A stretch of DNA of 6,284 nucleotides from Ignavibacteria bacterium (GTDB taxonomy: Bacteria > Bacteroidota > Ignavibacteria > Tepidaquicellales > OLB5): the NCBI GenBank assembly GCA_027492415.1, contig JAPUEV010000328.1:1-6284 (forward strand), written 5' to 3'. A program made the translations under genes and the position numbers. Positions 1 through 4,615 of the stretch are shown here, in pieces. A model generated the notes under the pieces. The model saw only the letters and a list, made by a program, of their open reading frames with translations, ran no database searches and was not told where the DNA came from. Numbering within the stretch: position 1 is the stretch's first letter; each line of letters begins with the position of its first letter.

Positions 1-735
1 GTTGATAAGCTGTTCCCGTTCAGTTCACCGCTTGATAAAGAAATTGAAATTGACGGAAACCGCTTTACTGTAATTGGTGTGCTTGTTGCAAAAGGCGAAA
101 ATCTTGGTCAGAGCCAGGATAACATTGTTCTTGTACCGTTATATACAATGGATAAGATCTATGGAGCGCGTAAGGACCGCTCGCTTAACATAACAGTTTC
201 CGCATACAGCAAAGCACAGCTTGATGAAACCCAGGAAGAAGTGATCGGGTTAATGAGGCAGATACGCAAAGTACCGCCCGGTGAAGAAAACGATTTTGAT
301 ATCTGGTCTAATGAATCATTGGTTCGCGAAGCAAATAATTTTACGGTTTATTTCAAATATGGTGCAGGTGTAATTTCTTTTATATCTTTGATAGCTGCAG
401 GCATAGGTATTATGAATATCATGCTTGTTACTGTTACTGAAAGAACCAAAGAAATAGGCATCAGGATGGCAATCGGCGCAAAACGCGGTAATATACTAAC
501 TCAATTTCTATTTGAAGCAATTGTGCTTTGCGAGCTTGGAGGTGTTATCGGTATCGCAATAGGCATTGGTGTAGGTAACCTGCTTGGTTCAATTTTTCAT
601 TTTCCTGTTACTATTCCATATGATTGGGTCTTAATTGGCGTAATAGTCTGCTCACTTATCGGAATACTATTCGGCACCTACCCTGCTTTCAAAGCAGCTA
701 AGCTGAACCCAATAGATGCTTTGAGGTATGAGTAA
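1..735 (+). CDS. ABC transporter permease, MacB/FtsX family (C-terminal part, 5' end outside window)
   Basis: The frame is open from base 1 and ends at TAA 733-735, giving 244 visible residues. It is the end of an inner-membrane permease of the MacB/LolC/FtsX type, which works with an ABC ATPase in export or lipoprotein/envelope handling; the substrate cannot be read from this part. The first ~115 residues are the end of the extracytoplasmic MacB_PCD-like domain (…FTVIGVL…, then …IVLVPL…). Three hydrophobic segments follow at about 120-145, 168-198 and 209-228. The family's cytoplasmic loop TERTKEIGIRMAIGAKR lies at about 146-162, and the usual ending GTYPAFKAAKLNPIDALRYE closes the protein, so the C-terminus is intact. 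A GTG at 79 is internal, because homology-like sequence continues upstream of it. The partner ATPase is probably upstream, outside the window. Family assignment is firm; the specific role is not. Confidence 0.93.
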   Translation, partial: VDKLFPFSSPLDKEIEIDGNRFTVIGVLVAKGENLGQSQDNIVLVPLYTMDKIYGARKDRSLNITVSAYSKAQLDETQEEVIGLMRQIRKVPPGEENDFDIWSNESLVREANNFTVYFKYGAGVISFISLIAAGIGIMNIMLVTVTERTKEIGIRMAIGAKRGNILTQFLFEAIVLCELGGVIGIAIGIGVGNLLGSIFHFPVTIPYDWVLIGVIVCSLIGILFGTYPAFKAAKLNPIDALRYE

Positions 736-1035
736 TTATCGAAAAATAAAATTGATATTCCATTTGTGTTCATTTGTGAAATTTGCCGGATTTCCATTTT
801 TGAAAGTTGGTTATTAGTTTTAGAAATATGATTTTTATCGTTTTCAAAAATATTACCTTTTTATCTATACACTTCTGTACAGATTAAATTTCTGTTTTAA
901 TTGACATTTCAAACATATATCCTTAACTTTACGTATAAAATCAATCAATTTTTGAATATAATTCTTCAAATAAAGCTGCTTCTGAAAAGTGAATTCATAT
1001 CTAAAGTTATATGGGTTTTAAATAACTTTTTGACA
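736..1035. other. AT-rich intergenic stretch after the ABC permease
   Basis: These 300 bases contain no convincing gene. The only structures I can point to are the phased CATTTGTG repeats near the permease stop (listed separately) and short AT-only inverted repeats that are expected by chance. A reading frame is open from TTG 901 (a TAA sits directly before it) and leads into the doubtful ORF listed at 1036. The part before that ATG is very AT-rich and reads as low-complexity I/L/N/K/F residues, so I treat it as non-coding. No stem followed by a T-tract was found that would serve as a convincing terminator for the permease. Confidence 0.6.
761..802. repeat. Phased ATTT-containing short direct repeats (CATTTGTG units)
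   Basis: CATTTGTG occurs exactly at 761-768 and 771-778, a 10-base period. Degenerate copies continue at the same rhythm: AATTTGCC from 780, GATTTCCA from 789 and CATTTTTG at 795-802. The spacing of 9-10 bases puts the units on one face of the helix. The block begins 26 bases after the permease stop. It could be a small dispersed intergenic repeat, a binding site, or chance enrichment in AT-rich DNA; one copy is not enough to choose. Confidence 0.4.
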
Positions 1036-1392
1036 ATGGAATTCTACAGAAAGATCTGCAATAATCTTTATTGGAAGCGCTTGACTCCTCATACCGCATC
1101 TTATAACACACGGTTCTGGATGATAATATTTACTGCCCTATCCATGATATGGCTGGCGTTCTATTACAATCCAACCGATCCTGCTAATGCAAATTCCTCA
1201 GGTTTCATAATTCTGTTATTTGCATTAATATTCAAAAGGTCCGGTATTTCATTCCTATCATTTATAAAGAATTTATCTAAATCTGTTAATACTAAAATAG
1301 ATCTGATAACTTATCACATTCTTGATTCCGGAAATATTTCCCTGTGGCGTTCACAAGGCACATATTTAAGGAAATCCTCTCTGCTGGTTTAA
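1036..1392 (+). CDS. Hypothetical small membrane protein (doubtful ORF)
   Basis: This reading frame gives 118 residues from the first ATG. The frame is open from TTG 901, which would give 163 residues. I do not recognise the protein. A basic, aromatic N-terminus (…NLYWKRL…) precedes a hydrophobic segment at about 27-43 (FWMIIFTALSMIWLAFYY), a short polar turn (NPTDPANANSSG), and a second hydrophobic run at about 56-66. The rest is a polar, Ser/Lys-rich tail, so the topology could be two membrane helices. Codon choice from about 1060 onward looks more gene-like than the AT-rich part before it, which favours the ATG start. Against it: no Shine-Dalgarno sequence before either start, no recognised family, and a position inside a 763-base gap. 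It could be a lineage-specific small membrane protein, a gene remnant or a chance ORF. Confidence 0.3.
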   Translation: MEFYRKICNNLYWKRLTPHTASYNTRFWMIIFTALSMIWLAFYYNPTDPANANSSGFIILLFALIFKRSGISFLSFIKNLSKSVNTKIDLITYHILDSGNISLWRSQGTYLRKSSLLV

Positions 1393-1422
1393 ACTCAATA
1401 ACAATTTCAATTTAAAGCTTAA

Positions 1423-1442
1423 CCTGCATTTAACAATGCGGG
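1423..1442. promoter_or_regulatory. Hairpin/inverted repeat upstream of hpnC
   Basis: CCTGCATT (1423-1430) pairs with AATGCGGG (1435-1442) across the 4-base loop TAAC. The result is an 8-bp stem with one G-T wobble. It lies 30 bases after the stop of the doubtful ORF and 56 bases before the hpnC start. The following bases are AT-rich but not a T-tract, so it is at best a weak terminator. It also overlaps the proposed -35 box of hpnC, so it could instead be an operator-type palindrome. Structure is seen directly; function is inferred. Confidence 0.4.
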
Positions 1443-1459
1443 CAATAATTATATATAAC
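1430..1459 (+). promoter_or_regulatory. Candidate sigma70-like promoter of the hpnCDE operon
   Basis: TTAACA (1430-1435; one mismatch to TTGACA) and TATAAC (1454-1459; one mismatch to TATAAT) are separated by 18 bases. Transcription would start near 1466, leaving a leader of about 30 bases before the hpnC ATG at 1499. The -35 box lies in the loop and 3' arm of the hairpin at 1423-1442. AT-rich DNA throws up such matches often, and Bacteroidota use a different consensus, so this is only a candidate. Confidence 0.33.
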
Positions 1460-1498
1460 TGATACTATTTCCAACTGCGGAGTGTATATATTCAGGTT

Positions 1499-2368
1499 AT
1501 GAATGACAGCTTAATAAACAGTTCTTTTAAATACTGCGAAGATATCGCAAAAGGTCACTACGAAAATTTTCCTGTTGCATCGCTTCTTCTGCCTAAGGAA
1601 AAAAGAAAGTATGTTTACGCCATCTATGCTTTTGCACGCGCCGCTGATGATTTTGCCGACGAAGAAGGCATTGAAGGCGGGATTCCTAAAAGGCTGGCAT
1701 TACTTGATGAATGGCACGGAAAGCTGAAAGAATGTTACACAGGTAAAGCGTATGACCCGATATTTATAGCACTGGCAAAGACAGTTGAAGATAATAAAAT
1801 ACCAGTAAAGCCGCTTGAAGACCTTCTAAGCGCTTTCAGACAGGATGTTACCAAAAGCAGGTATGAAACAATTGATGAAGTTTTGGATTACTGTACCCGC
1901 TCAGCAAATCCAGTAGGCAGGTTGGTTTTAATGATATTCGGATGTCATGATGTAGAGTTCTTTAAATATTCTGATAAAATATGCACAGCGCTTCAGTTAA
2001 CGAACTTCTGGCAGGATGTTGAGGTTGACTTAAGAAAGGATAGAATCTATTTACCTCAGCAAGATATGATGCGATTTGGATATTCAGTGAAAGAGCTGGA
2101 AATGAAACAGTTCAATGAGAATTTCAGGGATTTGATGGCTTTTGAGGTCAGCCGGACACAGAAAATATTTGATGAAGGGAAAAAGCTTCTTGAAATGACA
2201 GCTAAGGATGTAAATACAAAAAAGCTTTCAAAGGAATTAAAGTTAACATGGCTTGGCGGTACAACAATTTTAAAAAAGATAAGAGAAATTAATTATAACG
2301 TTTTAAATTCAAGGCCAAAGATTTCCGGTTTTGATAAATTAAAGATATTTTTAAGCTCAAGGATATAA
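1499..2368 (+). CDS. hpnC: Hydroxysqualene synthase HpnC
   Basis: This is a 289-residue squalene/phytoene-synthase-fold enzyme. In the characterised HpnCDE pathway HpnC converts presqualene diphosphate, made by HpnD, to hydroxysqualene. The N-terminus carries the HpnC signature GHYENFPVASLLLP (about 19-32). The first Mg/diphosphate motif is D50-x3-D54 in FARAADDFADE, and the second is D173-x3-D177 in NFWQDVEVDLRKDRIYLP. Further conserved pieces are SANPVGRLVL (135-144), RFGYS (192-196) and the end NYNVLNSRPKIS. Length and both ends match full-length family members. ATG 1499 places the signature at the expected distance; the ribosome site is weak (AGG only 2 bases upstream, GGAG further away at 1479-1482). 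Residue D181 sits where HpnD has Gly before RIYLP. It is the first gene of the operon, with hpnD 7 bases downstream. HpnC is told from HpnD by GHYENFPVASLLLP and NFWQD. Confidence 0.93.
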   Translation: MNDSLINSSFKYCEDIAKGHYENFPVASLLLPKEKRKYVYAIYAFARAADDFADEEGIEGGIPKRLALLDEWHGKLKECYTGKAYDPIFIALAKTVEDNKIPVKPLEDLLSAFRQDVTKSRYETIDEVLDYCTRSANPVGRLVLMIFGCHDVEFFKYSDKICTALQLTNFWQDVEVDLRKDRIYLPQQDMMRFGYSVKELEMKQFNENFRDLMAFEVSRTQKIFDEGKKLLEMTAKDVNTKKLSKELKLTWLGGTTILKKIREINYNVLNSRPKISGFDKLKIFLSSRI

Positions 2369-2375
2369 AATATAA

Positions 2376-3218
2376 TTGTCAACAGAACACATTGAAATAA
2401 CTCAATCAAGCAAAACGAACTTTCTTTATTCGTTTTCACTGCTGCCAAAGGAGAAGTACGAGGCTATTAATACAGTCTATGCTTTCTGCCGGCAGACAGA
2501 TGATATTGTTGATAACGAAATGGATTCAACCGAGCTTAAGTTCAAAAAAATAAGGGAATGGAAGAACGAATTTGAACAGGCTTTAAACGGCACTTCAAAG
2601 TATGCGCTGCTTAACCAGGTCACAAAGATCATTAAAAAGTTCAATATTCCCGTTGAGCCGTTCTTTGAGCTTATTAAAGGAATGGAAGCTGACCTGCAGG
2701 TATCGCGTTACAAGGATTTTAACACACTATACCAGTATTGTTTCAGAGCTGCAGCTACAGTCGGACTCATGTGTATTGAGATATTCGGCTATAAGACAGA
2801 AAATGCAAAGCAGTATGCTGTAAATCTTGGTATAGCGCTTCAGTTAACGAATATTTTAAGGGATATAAAGTTTGATGCTTTGAACGGAAGAATATATCTC
2901 CCTGAGGAAGACTTAAAGAGATTCGGATATACTGAAGATGATCTGATGAATTTCAGGTATAATGAATCTTTTGTTGAACTGATGAAATTTGAATGCAAAC
3001 GTGCCCGTGATTATTATGATAAGGCAAATGACGCATTTGCAAAGGAAGACAGGAAACTGCTCTTCCCTGCAAGGATAATGCAGAAGATATATTTCAATAT
3101 TCTCGAAAAGATCGAACAGATGAACTATAATGTGTTCAGCAAAAAAGCAAAAATATCAAAATTAAAGAAGCTTTATTATACATTCGGGGTTTTTGTAAAG
3201 TATAAACTGGCAAATTGA
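2376..3218 (+). CDS. hpnD: Presqualene diphosphate synthase HpnD
   Basis: This is a 280-residue paralogue of HpnC. HpnD joins two farnesyl diphosphates head-to-head into presqualene diphosphate, the first committed step to squalene. The N-terminal region SSKTNFLYSFSLLPKEK (11-27) is typical of HpnD. The Asp-rich motifs are D42-x3-D46 (CRQTDDIVD) and D163-x3-D167 (LTNILRDIKFDALNGRIYLP). RFGYTEDDL and the ending NYNVFSKKAKIS also fit the family. The start must be TTG 2376: an in-frame TAA lies directly before it, and the first ATG is at residue 49, past the first catalytic motif. AAGGA at 2359-2363, inside the end of hpnC, may serve as a distant ribosome site. It follows hpnC by 7 bases and its stop overlaps the hpnE start. 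A phytoene or dehydrosqualene synthase is the main alternative, but pairing with HpnC and HpnE argues against it. Confidence 0.93.
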   Translation: MSTEHIEITQSSKTNFLYSFSLLPKEKYEAINTVYAFCRQTDDIVDNEMDSTELKFKKIREWKNEFEQALNGTSKYALLNQVTKIIKKFNIPVEPFFELIKGMEADLQVSRYKDFNTLYQYCFRAAATVGLMCIEIFGYKTENAKQYAVNLGIALQLTNILRDIKFDALNGRIYLPEEDLKRFGYTEDDLMNFRYNESFVELMKFECKRARDYYDKANDAFAKEDRKLLFPARIMQKIYFNILEKIEQMNYNVFSKKAKISKLKKLYYTFGVFVKYKLAN

Positions 3219-4531
3219 ACAAAAGTGTTTCTGTTATTGGCGGCGGCATTGCGGGACTTTCATCTGCTGTATTCCTGGCAGAAAAGGGTTATAAAGTAAC
3301 TTTAATTGAATCCTCCCCTAAATTCGGAGGAAGAGCTTATTCGTTCTTTGATAAAGCAACAGGTTTGCAGCTGGATAACGGCCAGCATATTCTTGCCAGC
3401 TGGTATAAGGATACTTTTGAGTTTCTAAAGCTGGTTGGTACCTATGATAAGCTCAGCTTTCAGAAACAGCTTGAAGTTGAGTTCAGGGATAACACCGGGA
3501 CATCATACAGCCTGAAAGCATCTAAGCTGCCTCCCCCTCTGCATTTGGCAGGCGGAATAATGTCATACAAGGCTTTGGATCTGAAGGATAAGCTGGCAAT
3601 TGTAAGATTGGTAAATAAGATCAAAAAGAATAAGTTTACCGATAATCATTTAAAAGGTTTTAATACAGAAAAGCTGTTTAAAATATCAGCTCAAACAGAT
3701 AAAGCAATTGATTACTTCTGGAAACCATTCATAATTGCTGTATTTAATGCTGAACCACAGGATACATCTGCTTATTTGTTCAGCAAAATGATAAGAACGG
3801 GTTTTATCGAAAAAGGCGGCTCAGAGCTGGTCCTGCCAAAAGGATTTTTAAATGAAATTTTCGCTGAACCGGCTATAAAATATTTGACGCAAAAAGGTTC
3901 AGAAATATTAAGCAATAAAAGTGTTACCGGATTTAAGTTTAAAGATAATACTATATCTTCAATAATACTTGAAGATAACAGTGAAATTGAAACTGATATT
4001 TATATAAGTGCTGTACCGTTCTTTAATTTTAAAAATATGCTTGGTGTGGATGTATACAATAAGTATTTTGAGGGTTTAATAGAATTAAGCCCCTCACCTA
4101 TTGTAAATATTCACTTAAAATTTGATAAAGATATAAGCAGTATTTTTAAATGGGAATTCATTGGGCTATTAAACACAGCTTCACAATGGGTGTTTAAAGT
4201 TACAGAAAACCAGGTCTGTGTGGTGATAAGCAGTGCCCGGGATATATCAGAGCTTTCAAAAGAAGATATAACAATACTAGCTGAAAAAGAGCTTAAAATA
4301 TGTCTGCCTGAACTTGCTGGATTTAAAGTTACAGCATCAAGAGTAATAAAAGAAATGAGAGCAACTTTTGTACCAGATAGCAGATCGTTGAATTCAAGGC
4401 CGTCAAATGTAACTTCAATCAGTAATTTTTTTATTGCCGGAGACTGGACAGATACAGGTTTACCGGCAACAATTGAAGGAGCAGTAAATAGTGCTAAAAA
4501 TTGTGTTTCAGAAATAATGAAACTGAATTAA
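3215..4531 (+). CDS. hpnE: Squalene-forming FAD-dependent oxidoreductase HpnE (hydroxysqualene dehydroxylase)
   Basis: This is a 438-residue flavoprotein of the amine oxidase/phytoene desaturase superfamily. HpnE reduces hydroxysqualene, the HpnC product, to squalene. The FAD dinucleotide fold opens at the N-terminus: VIGGGIAGLSSA (7-18) with the acidic strand end E32, followed by FGGRAYSF (38-44). HpnE-type sequence follows in LDNGQHILASWY (53-64), LPPPLHLAGG (105-114) and SPIVNIHLKFD (294-304). The C-terminal FAD motif is IAGDWTDTGLPATIEGAVNSA (from about 407), and the usual helix closes the protein. DNGQHIL and the operon position separate it from CrtN/CrtI desaturases. TTG 3215 is the start: it puts the glycine motif at residue 9 and gives the 4-base TTGA overlap with the hpnD stop. 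No Shine-Dalgarno sequence is visible, so translation probably depends on coupling to hpnD. Length is normal for the family and no key motif is missing. Confidence 0.93.
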   Translation: MNKSVSVIGGGIAGLSSAVFLAEKGYKVTLIESSPKFGGRAYSFFDKATGLQLDNGQHILASWYKDTFEFLKLVGTYDKLSFQKQLEVEFRDNTGTSYSLKASKLPPPLHLAGGIMSYKALDLKDKLAIVRLVNKIKKNKFTDNHLKGFNTEKLFKISAQTDKAIDYFWKPFIIAVFNAEPQDTSAYLFSKMIRTGFIEKGGSELVLPKGFLNEIFAEPAIKYLTQKGSEILSNKSVTGFKFKDNTISSIILEDNSEIETDIYISAVPFFNFKNMLGVDVYNKYFEGLIELSPSPIVNIHLKFDKDISSIFKWEFIGLLNTASQWVFKVTENQVCVVISSARDISELSKEDITILAEKELKICLPELAGFKVTASRVIKEMRATFVPDSRSLNSRPSNVTSISNFFIAGDWTDTGLPATIEGAVNSAKNCVSEIMKLN

Positions 4532-4543
4532 ATATTAAATTCA

Positions 4544-4580
4544 TTCATAAAGCTTGAGCAGATAAGTATAAAAGTATAAA
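4544..4580 (+). promoter_or_regulatory. Candidate promoter with duplicated TATAAA (-10) for the dehydratase-family gene
   Basis: The 84-base spacer after hpnE contains a perfect tandem duplication, AGTATAAA at 4565-4572 and again at 4573-4580. Each copy carries TATAAA, one mismatch from a -10 box. TTCATA (4544-4549) lies 17 bases before the first TATAAA, and TTGAGC (4554-4559) lies 15 bases before the second. Both -35 candidates are imperfect. Together with the strong ribosome site that follows, this suggests a separate transcript rather than read-through from hpnE. No terminator-like hairpin was seen between hpnE and this site. Confidence 0.35.
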
Positions 4581-4599
4581 TCAAACCAAAAAATACCTA

Positions 4600-4608
4600 A
4601 AGGAAGGG
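4600..4608 (+). promoter_or_regulatory. Strong Shine-Dalgarno site that fixes the start at 4616
   Basis: AAGGAAGGG lies 7 bases before ATG 4616 and is the only near-consensus, well-spaced ribosome site in the window. The hpn genes lack an equivalent. An in-frame TAA at 4598-4600 rules out a longer N-terminus. The site suggests high or independent translation of the following gene. Confidence 0.7.
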
Positions 4609-4615
4609 TAAAAAA

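Noticed and set aside
778..794. GAAAT…ATTTC inverted repeat as the permease terminator
   Set aside because: The stem is only 5 weak base pairs with a 7-base loop. The following T-rich stretch is interrupted, so it is not a convincing terminator.
831..851. ATTTTT…AAAAAT inverted repeat
   Set aside because: It is a pure A/T stem in AT-rich DNA, expected by chance and too weak to fold.
901..929. Perfect TTGACA at 901-906 as a -35 box
   Set aside because: At 17 bases the -10 would be TAACTT, a poor match. The nearest TATAAA is 27 bases away. A second TTGACA at 1030-1035 also lacks a -10.
2602..2823. 73-residue + strand frame inside hpnD
   Set aside because: It lies in another frame within a clearly conserved enzyme gene, and its translation is Ser/Arg/Leu-rich and shows no motif. 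It is a shadow frame.
2306..4401. Shared AATTCAAGGCC and LNSRP in hpnC (2306-2316) and hpnE (4391-4401)
   Set aside because: It is eleven bases in unrelated protein folds at non-equivalent positions, most simply coincidence.
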